From positions 1 to 32,090 of the forward strand of contig JAVBPB010000085.1 of the NCBI GenBank assembly GCA_031549965.1: a stretch of 32,090 bases of DNA. The letters run 5' to 3'. The position numbers and the translations under genes are program-made. Shown piece after piece: positions 18,143 to 25,826 of the stretch. Below the pieces are notes generated by a model. That model was not told the origin of the DNA. It saw only the letters and a program-made list of their open reading frames with translations, and searched no databases. Numbering within the stretch: the stretch's first letter is position 1; the number at the start of each line of letters is the position of its first letter. Origin of the DNA: JAVBPB01 sp031549965 (GTDB taxonomy: Bacteria; Bacillota; Clostridia; Lachnospirales; Lachnospiraceae).

Positions 18143-19153
18143 TTACACTATCTTCCAAGGCTTTGGCATAAATATATCTTTAAATATGGAGATTGCATAC
18201 CGATCGGTCATACCTGCCACATAATCGCACACTACTCTTTCTATACTTTCTTCATTTGATTTTATGCTCTTTATATATTCATCAGGTAATTTATCAGGAT
18301 TTTCTTTATAGTAATTAAAAATTTCATGAAGCATTCGTTTAGCCTTTTCTTCCTCTGATTTTGCCTTCGGATTAGTATATACATTTTTAAATAGGAATTG
18401 TCTGATACCTTTCATTGATGTCTCTACTTCCATAGACATTATTATATCATCTTTTCCATAGCTATGGGTTACAATATCATGAATTATTTTGTTTAATCTA
18501 GCTCTTGAACTTGTTCCTAATATTTTTGTAAATTCTTTTGGAATTTCCTCTTCTTTTAATATTTGTCCCCTTACTGCATCATCTATATCATGATTTATGT
18601 ACGCTATTTTATCTGATAGTCTTACAATTTTTCCTTCCAATGTAGAAGGCTTACTTTCAGTTTGATGACATAAAATTCCGTCTCGTACTTCTTTTGAAAG
18701 ATTTAGGCCTCTTCCTTTTTTTTCTAATTTCTCTACAACTCTAAGACTTTGCTCATGATGCTTAAATCCTTCCAGACATATTTCATTTAATATTCTTTCT
18801 CCTGCGTGTCCAAATGGAGTGTGCCCTAAATCATGTCCAAGTGCAATTGCCTCTGTAAGATCTTCATTAAGTCTTAACGCTTTTGCAATAGTTCTGGCAT
18901 TTTGAGATACTTCCAATGTGTGGGTCAACCTTGTTCTATAATGATCTCCTTCTGGTGCAAGAAAAACCTGAGTCTTATGTTTAAGCCTTCTAAATGCCTT
19001 GGAATGTAAAATTCTATCTCGATCTCTTTGGTAAATTGGTCTAATATCACAAGGTTCTTCAAATACATCTCTTCCTAAAGATGAATCACTAAATTGTGCA
19101 TATGGGCTTAAGTATTCTCGTTCAAATTGTTCTTGTCTTTCTCTTATGTTCAT
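18143..19153 (-). CDS. dgt: dGTP triphosphohydrolase-like HD-domain protein
   Basis: The 336-residue protein belongs to the Dgt family, which hydrolyses dNTPs to deoxynucleosides and triphosphate. The HD metal site is visible as His78 (in TRLTHTLEVSQ), His107-Asp108 (in GHDLGHTPFGHAG) and a later Asp near 181 (in RLSDKIAYINHDIDD). Length matches the shorter Firmicutes form (about 335-345), often annotated as dGTPase-like. AAGGAG precedes the ATG. It is the first gene of the dgt-dnaG-rpoD-trmK-nif3 operon, which links dNTP pool control to replication priming. Confidence 0.94.
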   Translation of the reverse strand: MNIRERQEQFEREYLSPYAQFSDSSLGRDVFEEPCDIRPIYQRDRDRILHSKAFRRLKHKTQVFLAPEGDHYRTRLTHTLEVSQNARTIAKALRLNEDLTEAIALGHDLGHTPFGHAGERILNEICLEGFKHHEQSLRVVEKLEKKGRGLNLSKEVRDGILCHQTESKPSTLEGKIVRLSDKIAYINHDIDDAVRGQILKEEEIPKEFTKILGTSSRARLNKIIHDIVTHSYGKDDIIMSMEVETSMKGIRQFLFKNVYTNPKAKSEEEKAKRMLHEIFNYYKENPDKLPDEYIKSIKSNEESIERVVCDYVAGMTDRYAISIFKDIFMPKPWKIV

Positions 19154-19301
19154 GATATCACTCCTTTTTTAATTATTAAAAATCTCACAATTTTGTCATA
19201 TTCTATTTATTCTACGCCCATTGATTATTTCCTTTTTTTATAATAAATTTTTAAAACTTTTATTTTATTTATTAAGGCTCCTTATGTTTAGGGCAAATAA
19301 A

Positions 19302-19326
19302 AACTCGCAACTTTTCGTTACGAGTT
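19302..19326 (-). terminator. Rho-independent terminator of the PD-(D/E)XK gene
   Basis: AACTCGCAAC (19302-19311) pairs with GTTACGAGTT (19317-19326) with one mismatch and a 5-nt loop. On the minus strand the stem is followed by TTTATTTG, a weak T-run. It lies 23 nt after the stop codon. Confidence 0.75.
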
Positions 19327-19349
19327 AATTATTTTTATATGTCAGCATA

Positions 19350-20339
19350 CTATTCGGATAATATCTTATTAATTTCTTCTTCTGTCAACTTAGTTAGAGT
19401 TTTAATTTGTTCCATTGAAAGACCCATTTTATTTGCTGACGTAACTATTTGATGATTTAATTTCATTTCCGTTTCTATTTTTCCTTCTATTTTTCCTTCT
19501 ATTTTTCCTTCTATTTTTCCCTCCCTTTTTCCCTCTATTATTCCTTCTGCTCTTCCCTTATCTAATGCGTATAACCTTTGGGACTCTCTATCAATTTCAG
19601 CTCTTAGTCTACTTTCGTACATAGCTTTTTCGTACTGATCCTTACTAATTGTACTTAATATTGCTGTCGCCATATAAATTGCCTCCTCTTCTTTAATAAT
19701 TTCCTTAATTTTTTCTTTTTCTTTAGATTCGTTTGCATTTTTCAAATAAAACAACCACCTCTCTAATGAAGTCATTTCCTTTATTGTTTTTTTCATTATT
19801 GAACTTAGTTTGCTTAATTCTATAAATATAATATGATTATTTGCAGTTGGTAATTCAAATCCGTCTTTAGTTCTAAACTTAAATTCATTGCAAAAATCAT
19901 CCATGAATCTATTGTGAAACATTATAAAATCACATATACAGATAACATATACATTTTTTAATTCTTCATATTTTCTTCCTTTGAACTCTTGAGATGAATT
20001 TAGCTTTGATACAATATACTCACTTCTCTTTGGAAAATTATCAACATTGAACCTTTGCATCTCTATTATAGCACTTTCTCCTGATTCAAAGCTCACATGA
20101 ATATCCATACTGGATTGCTTTTCATTTGGGGTATCAACAGCTATTTCATTGTTCATAATATTTATATCTTTAATAGGATTATCTTTTCCAATAGATTTTA
20201 GTACACTTTCAATAAATCCTTTTAGTGCTACTTTGGATTCTTCATTATATGTAAATACTCGCTTAAAAACAAAATCGTATTTTATGTCAAATAATTCTTG
20301 TTTTAAAATTTCATCAATGTTTAAATGATTTTTTGTCAT
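19350..20339 (-). CDS. PD-(D/E)XK nuclease-like (Rpn/transposase-like) protein
   Basis: The 329-residue protein resembles the Rpn/PDDEXK_2 group, often annotated as PD-(D/E)XK nuclease family transposase. The N-terminal segment IKYDFVFKRVF is the typical start of this group. The likely active site is Asp79 (SSMDIHVSFES) with Glu93 and Gln95 (IIEMQR). The C-terminal region (about 263-290) is a charged helix built on repeated EGKI units encoded by a 12-nt tandem repeat, followed by a short helical tail ending in LTEEEINKILSE. Such proteins are thought to act as recombination-promoting nucleases, commonly in many copies; activity here is inferred. GGAAGG precedes the ATG and a good promoter lies upstream. 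It stands alone. Confidence 0.85.
   Translation of the reverse strand: MTKNHLNIDEILKQELFDIKYDFVFKRVFTYNEESKVALKGFIESVLKSIGKDNPIKDINIMNNEIAVDTPNEKQSSMDIHVSFESGESAIIEMQRFNVDNFPKRSEYIVSKLNSSQEFKGRKYEELKNVYVICICDFIMFHNRFMDDFCNEFKFRTKDGFELPTANNHIIFIELSKLSSIMKKTIKEMTSLERWLFYLKNANESKEKEKIKEIIKEEEAIYMATAILSTISKDQYEKAMYESRLRAEIDRESQRLYALDKGRAEGIIEGKREGKIEGKIEGKIEGKIETEMKLNHQIVTSANKMGLSMEQIKTLTKLTEEEINKILSE
19475..19546 (-). repeat. 12-nt tandem repeat inside the PD-(D/E)XK gene
   Basis: Six consecutive 12-mers follow the plus-strand unit CTATTTTTCCTT. The first three are identical and the next three diverge (CCCT ends, and CCCTTTTT or CTATTATT starts). They encode the EGKI repeat of the C-terminal helix. 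The unit is a multiple of three, so copy-number changes would keep the frame. Confidence 0.9.
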
Positions 20340-20366
20340 TTAAGGCACCTTCCTTTTATATTTTAT

Positions 20367-20395
20367 ATCATATCATTTTTTATATATTATTGCAA
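20367..20395 (-). promoter_or_regulatory. Promoter of the PD-(D/E)XK gene
   Basis: On the minus strand TTGCAA (20390-20395) and TATGAT (20367-20372) are 17 nt apart, 28 nt before the start codon. The remainder of 20396-20580 is AT-rich and shows no gene. Confidence 0.55.
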
Positions 20396-20581
20396 TAATT
20401 GTAGATGTTTTTGGTAATGTATTACACTATTTAGTAATTTGAATTTTAACTTGTATATGCCATAGAAATCCGGCTTCCATATTAATTATCCCCTCTCTCT
20501 TAAATAATTAAATTACACTATCTTTTTAATATTTTTATATTAACATTATAATATAAATTTAATTATAAGTAAATAGTAAAC

Positions 20582-20629
20582 TAAAAATAAAAAGAGAAGA
20601 ACTCTTATGCCCTGCAAGCCAAGTTCTTC
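20582..20629 (-). terminator. Rho-independent terminator of pyk
   Basis: On the minus strand GAAGAACT (from 20629) pairs with AGTTCTTC (to 20596) around an 18-nt loop, followed by CTCTTTTTATTTTT. It lies about 90 nt after the pyk stop codon and after another hairpin at 20636-20657. Confidence 0.75.
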
Positions 20630-20635
20630 CCTATA

Positions 20636-20657
20636 GATTATCCGTTCTTGGATAATC
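20636..20657 (-). repeat. Small hairpin between pyk and its terminator
   Basis: A perfect 8-bp stem GATTATCC/GGATAATC closes a 6-nt loop. On the minus strand the loop reads AAGAAC, the same as part of the first arm of the next hairpin, so it could pair with GTTCTT in the terminator's second arm. Confidence 0.7.
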
Positions 20658-20719
20658 ATACAATATTTTGATAAAACTTTTGAATTTATACAAGCGATTT
20701 TAGAAATCACTTTAAAATT

Positions 20720-22459
20720 CTAATTACAAGTAACTATACCTCTTTCTCCATTAATTGTTACAACTGCACCAGATTTTAAGATCTTAGTGGCATTTTTAGC
20801 ATCGAGTATTACCGGAATATCAAGACTTAGTCCTACAATAGCTGCATGGGAATTGGCTCCATCCATCTCTGTAATTATTCCAGACGCTAATTTTAATTGG
20901 GGAAGGATATTATTGCTTGTTTCTGGTATTACTACAATATCCCCTTCCTTAAAGTTTGATTTTAAGTCTTCTTCTGAATTACACACACATAGGCTTGCAC
21001 ACACAGATTTATTTATAAGCCCTTTACCAGATAGTAAAATGTGACCTACTACATGTACCTTAATTAAATTAGTAGTTCCTGAAATCCCAAGAGGAACACC
21101 TGCTGTAATTACGGTTATATCGCCAGAAGATACTAAGCCTGCCTTTTCGGCTATAGCAACTGCATGTTCAAATAAATCATCTGTACTTTCTTTTTCTTCA
21201 ACTAACAATGGCATAACTCCCCATGATAGGTTTAGCTGTCTGCATACAAAATCATATGTGCTACAACCTATAATTGGACAATCCGGACGATATTTGGAAA
21301 TCATTCTTGCTGTTATTCCTGATTTTGTTACTGTAATAATTGCTGATGCATTAAGGTCAGTGGCAGTTGTACATGTTGCGTGGGAAATAGCATTGGTTAC
21401 GTCTGGATTACTTAGACTTTCTCTTAGTTTAAAGCGTCCTCTATAGTCAATATCTCTTTCTGTCCTTTTAGCTATTTTTACCATTGTCTTAAGAGATTCA
21501 ATTGGATATAGACCTGCTGCTGTTTCTCCTGACAACATAATCGCACTTGTGCCATCATAAATTGCATTAGCTACATCTGTTGCTTCTGCTCTTGTTGGCC
21601 TTGGATTTTTCATCATGGAATCTAGCATTTGTGTTGCTGTTATTACTTGCTTCCCTGCTGTGTAAACTTTGCTGATTATCTTTTTTTGGATTACCGGAAC
21701 ATCTTCCATTGGTATTTCAACACCCATATCACCTCTTGCCACCATAATACCATCTGATACACGAATAATCTCATCAATGTTCTCTACACCTTGCATATTC
21801 TCAATTTTTGCAATTATATTTATGTTATGGCAATGCTTTTCATGGAAAATCTTTCTTATTTGCAAAATATCATCTGCTGAACGAACAAATGATGCTGCAA
21901 TAAAGTCAAACGCATTTTCAATTCCAAAAATTATATCTTCGTAATCTTTTTCACTGATAAATGGCATTGTAAGGCTTACTCCAGGTACATTTACACCTTT
22001 ATTGTTTGAAATAATTCCATTGTTTATTACTCTACAAACTATATCTGTATCTGTCATATTTAAAACTTCTAGGGCTACAAGGCCGTCATCTACTAATATT
22101 GTTTTTCCTACTGATAAGTCTTTGATTAGATTTTTATAGCTAATTGAAACTATTGTTTCATTCCCTACAACTTCTCTAGTTGTAAAGGTAAAGGTCTGCC
22201 CCTTCTTTAACTCAACCTTTCCACTTTCGAACTGACCAATTCTAATCTCTGGTCCTTTGGTATCTAATAAAGTTGCTACTGGTAAATTTAATTCTTCACG
22301 AATTCTTGCAACCTTTTCTAATGTTTTTTTATGCTGTTCATGGTTACCATGTGAAAAGTTAATTCTGGCAACATTCATACCTTGAAGCATTAACTCTCTT
22401 ACAACTTCTTCGTCTTCAGTAGATGGGCCTAGTGTACATATAATTTTAGTTTTTCTCAT
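20720..22459 (-). CDS. pyk: Pyruvate kinase with C-terminal PEP-utiliser domain
   Basis: The 579-residue enzyme converts phosphoenolpyruvate and ADP to pyruvate and ATP, the last step of glycolysis. It starts with the conserved MRKTKIICTLGPS. The catalytic Lys218 and metal ligand Glu220 lie in IIAKIEN, ARGDMGVEIP is at 241-250, and the TATQMLDSM motif is near 274-282. After the usual C-terminal allosteric domain comes an extra domain (about 480-579) containing MDGANSHAAIVG, the PEP-utiliser mobile domain found in Bacillus-type enzymes. Total length fits that long form. The ATG has no good adjacent Shine-Dalgarno sequence; AAAGGAG is 31 nt upstream with a 9-bp hairpin between. It has its own promoter and lies downstream of the PBP gene. 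Confidence 0.97.
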   Translation of the reverse strand: MRKTKIICTLGPSTEDEEVVRELMLQGMNVARINFSHGNHEQHKKTLEKVARIREELNLPVATLLDTKGPEIRIGQFESGKVELKKGQTFTFTTREVVGNETIVSISYKNLIKDLSVGKTILVDDGLVALEVLNMTDTDIVCRVINNGIISNNKGVNVPGVSLTMPFISEKDYEDIIFGIENAFDFIAASFVRSADDILQIRKIFHEKHCHNINIIAKIENMQGVENIDEIIRVSDGIMVARGDMGVEIPMEDVPVIQKKIISKVYTAGKQVITATQMLDSMMKNPRPTRAEATDVANAIYDGTSAIMLSGETAAGLYPIESLKTMVKIAKRTERDIDYRGRFKLRESLSNPDVTNAISHATCTTATDLNASAIITVTKSGITARMISKYRPDCPIIGCSTYDFVCRQLNLSWGVMPLLVEEKESTDDLFEHAVAIAEKAGLVSSGDITVITAGVPLGISGTTNLIKVHVVGHILLSGKGLINKSVCASLCVCNSEEDLKSNFKEGDIVVIPETSNNILPQLKLASGIITEMDGANSHAAIVGLSLDIPVILDAKNATKILKSGAVVTINGERGIVTCN

Positions 22460-22467
22460 GTTTTTTC

Positions 22468-22497
22468 TTGTAAAGCTTATGCCTTACAATCTCCTTT
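22468..22497 (-). promoter_or_regulatory. pyk leader: Shine-Dalgarno and bridging hairpin
   Basis: On the minus strand AAAGGAG (22497-22491) is followed by one A and then a hairpin (22489-22468): TTGTAAGGC, loop ATAA, GCTTTACAA. It has 9 bp including one G-T pair. Eight nt (GAAAAAAC) then lead to the ATG at 22459. If the hairpin forms, the spacing becomes about 9 nt, which is near ideal. No other in-frame start lies in between. Confidence 0.7.
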
Positions 22498-22541
22498 CTA
22501 TTTCAAACTTCTTAGTATATATTTCCTATTAGATATGGCTT

Positions 22542-22570
22542 ATTATACTCCAAAAATGGGGGTTTGTAAA
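22542..22570 (-). promoter_or_regulatory. Promoter of pyk
   Basis: On the minus strand TTTACA (22565-22570) and TATAAT (22542-22547) are exactly 17 nt apart. Transcription would start near 22535, giving a leader of about 76 nt that carries the bridging hairpin. Confidence 0.7.
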
Positions 22571-22607
22571 TAGATGCTTTGCCTTGTCATGCAATTAGGA
22601 GTTTTTA

Positions 22608-24890
22608 TTATTCAAATTCCGTTTCATCAGTTACTTCTTCTTGCGTTGTAGGCTCTAGTGTTTCTTCTGTGGTCTCTTCTGGCATTTCTAAGTCCTCTGG
22701 TTCTTCAATAGTATCATCTTCAATTTCATCTGTTGCTTCTGTGTAATTATAATTTGGATCTGCTTCCTCTAATTCATCTATGTCTATAAATGAATCATCA
22801 GTTGTGTTTTCTTCACTTCCTATGGTAGTTTCTTCGGTGATAGTTGTTTCTTCCGTTGTTTCTTCCTCCGTTGTAGTCTCCGTAATAGCTTCTGTGATTT
22901 CTTCTAAAAAATGATCCTCATATTTTGGAAAGCTTTTTTCCTTTAACCCTTCATGAATTTTTTCCATAAACTGATCCCATATTTTTGCCGGATATGATCC
23001 TCCTGTAAGAGAATCTAATGTTTTTGGCATGTCATATCCAACCCATACGCTAGTAGTATAGTATGGTGTATAGCCTACAAACCACCCATCCTTTTTATCA
23101 TTTGTTGTACCTGTTTTTCCTGCTGTTTCTATACCTGGAATCTCTAAACCTTTACCCTTTGCCGTACCATTTGTAATTACGCCTTTTAGTACGTCTGTCA
23201 TTACTCTGCTGGCATTCTGACTATAAATCCTTGTTTCGTCTATATTATCCGAAACTATTGTATTTCCTTGAGTATTAACTATCTTAACTATGCATGTTGG
23301 TTCCCTATATACACCGTCATTTTCCAGTGTCGCATAACCTGACGCCATTTCAACCGGACTGGTACCATATGTAAATCCTCCAATTGACGCAGCTGGAATA
23401 TAATCTTTATCTACTATTTTTGAAAATTTCATATTTTTAAGTGTTGACAGTCCTATTTGGGGCGTAAGCTCATCAAATAACTTCCATGCAATGGTATTTC
23501 TTGAAAGCTCAACAGCCTTTCTAATTGTCATCTTACCAAGATATTTTAAGTCTGAGTTTGACGGACCATCTTCAATTTTTTCATCGATGACTATTTTATC
23601 CGGTGAGTATCCATTTTGAAATATTGGAGTATATACAATTAGTGGTTTTATAGAGCTACCTGGCTGTCTGAAGCTTTGATACCCCCTATTTAGTGTATAT
23701 CCAGTAGTATCTTGATATCTGCCTCCCACAATTGCAACTACTCTTCCATTTTTGTTATCGATGCATACTGCTGCTCCTTGTAATTTATAGATTCCTTCAT
23801 CAGTAACTTCTACGTATTCTGATAAGGTATCGTCCACTGCTTTTTGAAGAGTTTCTTGTTTCTTTAAATCTATGGATGTGTAAATTCTGTATCCCTTGGT
23901 ATATAGTGATTGTAAACATTGTTTATATATTTCTTGATATTTTTCATCATATTCTTCTTTTTCTTTTTCATCATTAAATTCATATTTAAATTCAAAACCT
24001 TGTTCTTTCATTAGTGCCCTGCTTGCACAATAAAAAACATATGTTTCCACGTAATTATTCTTGTCTCTCTTTATCATTTTTAAGGTAATTTTTTCATTAA
24101 TTGCTTTTAAATATTCTCCTGAATCAATCTTTTCATCTTTAAGCATTTGATCTAATATTCTATCTCGTCTTTTTAATGTATTCTCCATTTTATCCACTGG
24201 ATCATATAGGGTTGGATTATTTGGAATGGCACATAAGAATACTAATTGGGATAAACTAAGTTCATTTACCTCTTTGTTAAAATACCCTTTACTTGCTGCC
24301 TGAATTCCATAATATCCATTTGCGAAATAGATATTATTCATGTAAAATTCCAATATTTGAGATTTAGTATATTTTTTTTCCATTTCTATTGCTATTAACA
24401 TTTCTTTTATTTTACGTTCCCATGTAACTTCAAAGGATAAAAACATATTTCTACTAAGTTGTTGCGTTATAGTACTTGCACCTTGAGTTACTTCACCTTT
24501 GTTATCTACATATGCCTTAGAAGCTCTGATTATGGCCCTTAAATCTATTCCTTTATGCTTATAATAACTCTTGTCCTCTATTGAAATAATTGCCTCTATT
24601 GCAGCTGTGGGAATTTGTTCAAATTGCAGATAATATACATCCTTTGCTCCTTTTAACACTGAGAGTAAATCACCATTTTTGTCGTATACCAAGCTGGTTT
24701 CTGCTGTTCTAAATGTATTAAGAGAAGATCCTTTTACAGTTTCTTTTGCCTCTTTATACATGAATAATATTTCTTTTCCGTATTTATTGTAATAGTATAT
24801 TCCTGTTAAAAGCCCTGCTAAAAGAACCATTATTAAATTTATCATTAGGATTCTTTTTAGTAGTTTTTTGGGTTGCTTTTTTTCTTCCAT
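22608..24890 (-). CDS. Class A penicillin-binding protein (PBP1A-like)
   Basis: The 760-residue bifunctional enzyme polymerises and cross-links peptidoglycan outside the membrane. It has a short cytoplasmic tail and one membrane helix (about 14-34). The GT51 glycosyltransferase domain has catalytic Glu105 in EDKSYYKHKGID and a TQGASTITQQL block (135-145). The transpeptidase domain has the SSIK tetrad (Ser412, Lys415), SRN (463-465) and KTGT (592-595). A tail from about 663 to 760 is nearly all Glu, Thr and Asp, probably disordered and located in the wall. AAGGTG precedes the ATG. It lies upstream of pyk with a 148-nt gap that has its own promoter, so they need not be co-transcribed. Confidence 0.95.
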   Translation of the reverse strand: MEEKKQPKKLLKRILMINLIMVLLAGLLTGIYYYNKYGKEILFMYKEAKETVKGSSLNTFRTAETSLVYDKNGDLLSVLKGAKDVYYLQFEQIPTAAIEAIISIEDKSYYKHKGIDLRAIIRASKAYVDNKGEVTQGASTITQQLSRNMFLSFEVTWERKIKEMLIAIEMEKKYTKSQILEFYMNNIYFANGYYGIQAASKGYFNKEVNELSLSQLVFLCAIPNNPTLYDPVDKMENTLKRRDRILDQMLKDEKIDSGEYLKAINEKITLKMIKRDKNNYVETYVFYCASRALMKEQGFEFKYEFNDEKEKEEYDEKYQEIYKQCLQSLYTKGYRIYTSIDLKKQETLQKAVDDTLSEYVEVTDEGIYKLQGAAVCIDNKNGRVVAIVGGRYQDTTGYTLNRGYQSFRQPGSSIKPLIVYTPIFQNGYSPDKIVIDEKIEDGPSNSDLKYLGKMTIRKAVELSRNTIAWKLFDELTPQIGLSTLKNMKFSKIVDKDYIPAASIGGFTYGTSPVEMASGYATLENDGVYREPTCIVKIVNTQGNTIVSDNIDETRIYSQNASRVMTDVLKGVITNGTAKGKGLEIPGIETAGKTGTTNDKKDGWFVGYTPYYTTSVWVGYDMPKTLDSLTGGSYPAKIWDQFMEKIHEGLKEKSFPKYEDHFLEEITEAITETTTEEETTEETTITEETTIGSEENTTDDSFIDIDELEEADPNYNYTEATDEIEDDTIEEPEDLEMPEETTEETLEPTTQEEVTDETEFE

Positions 24891-25240
24891 GTTTTCACCT
24901 TCTGATTTTTTTATATTTTTTAGCGTGACGCTTTGTATTACATGTCTATTGTTAGCCTTTGACTTTTATAGCTGTGCAAAGTAATCCTTTTTCCCTCATT
25001 TAGAATAAAATTACTTTATTTACTATTATATGAGTATAGGAATAAATTATGTCATTTTTATGTTTTTAATATTAATTATTAGCACAGTAGTCTTATTTTT
25101 CCAATAAAAATCATTTATTTTTTTACTTAGTTTCTCTACATTAAATTCGCAATCCTAACCCAGTATCTAAGACTAACCTTTTTGAATAATATATTATAGA
25201 ATATTATTTGAATTTTGGCAAGGATTAAAAGGGGCGTAAT
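24891..25240. other. Divergent intergenic region
   Basis: This AT-rich stretch separates the divergent PBP and amidase-fold genes and must hold both promoters, but I could not pick out a convincing -35/-10 pair for either. A weak inverted repeat pairs AAAGTAAT (24978-24985) with ATTACTTT (25010-25017). No small gene is evident. Confidence 0.4.
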
Positions 25241-25735
25241 ATGAGAGAAAAAAAATATGATCGGAATAAGGCTTTACAGTATGCTCATAAATGGGCATTC
25301 TTACGTAATCCTAAGTATTATGATTTCAGTAATCTTGGAGGTGATTGTACAAATTTTGCTTCTCAGGTAATTTATGCAGGCAGTCAGGTTATGAACTATA
25401 CTCCTACTTTTGGATGGTACTATAATAGCGTAAACTCCCGATCACCATCATGGGCAGGAACTCCTTATTTATATAATTTTCTAACTAAAAATAAAGGTGT
25501 GGGTCCTTATGGTTTAGAAGTTTCCATTAATCAGGTAGTTCCTGGGGATATTGTTCAGATTTCATTTGATGGAAACACTTTTGCACATAGTCCTGTTATT
25601 GTATCCGTAGGTTCAAAGCCTTCCACAGATAACATACTTGTAGCAACACATACCTTTGATGCCGATAACAGACCGCTTTCTACTTATGCTTTTAAGAAAC
25701 TTCGATTTATTCATATTGAAGGGGTGAGGTATTAG
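25241..25735 (+). CDS. Amidase-domain protein (Amidase_6-like)
   Basis: The 164-residue protein fits the putative amidase domain family (Amidase_6), a papain-like cysteine hydrolase fold related to NlpC/P60. The likely nucleophile is Cys36 in GGDCTNFASQ (33-42). The likely histidine is His116 in GNTFAHSPVI (111-120). No signal peptide is present, so it is either cytoplasmic or released during sporulation or lysis. The target bond, perhaps in peptidoglycan or a small amide, is unknown. AAGGGG lies 6-7 nt before the ATG. It converges on the GH18 gene across a shared terminator and stands alone. Confidence 0.85.
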   Translation: MREKKYDRNKALQYAHKWAFLRNPKYYDFSNLGGDCTNFASQVIYAGSQVMNYTPTFGWYYNSVNSRSPSWAGTPYLYNFLTKNKGVGPYGLEVSINQVVPGDIVQISFDGNTFAHSPVIVSVGSKPSTDNILVATHTFDADNRPLSTYAFKKLRFIHIEGVRY

Positions 25736-25747
25736 GAAATATAAATA

Positions 25748-25797
25748 GGAGGCTACTGAAAAATTCTCACAGAATACAAAGAATTTTTCAGGCCTCC
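25748..25797. terminator. Bidirectional terminator
   Basis: GGAGGC plus CTGAAAAATTCT (25748-25767, with a TA bulge) pairs with AGAATTTTTCAG plus GCCTCC (25780-25797) around a 12-nt loop. It lies between the convergent amidase-fold and GH18 genes and can end both transcripts, although the flanking T-runs are weak. Confidence 0.8.
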
Positions 25798-25826
25798 ATA
25801 AAATCAGATAAAAAAATAAGTATCTT

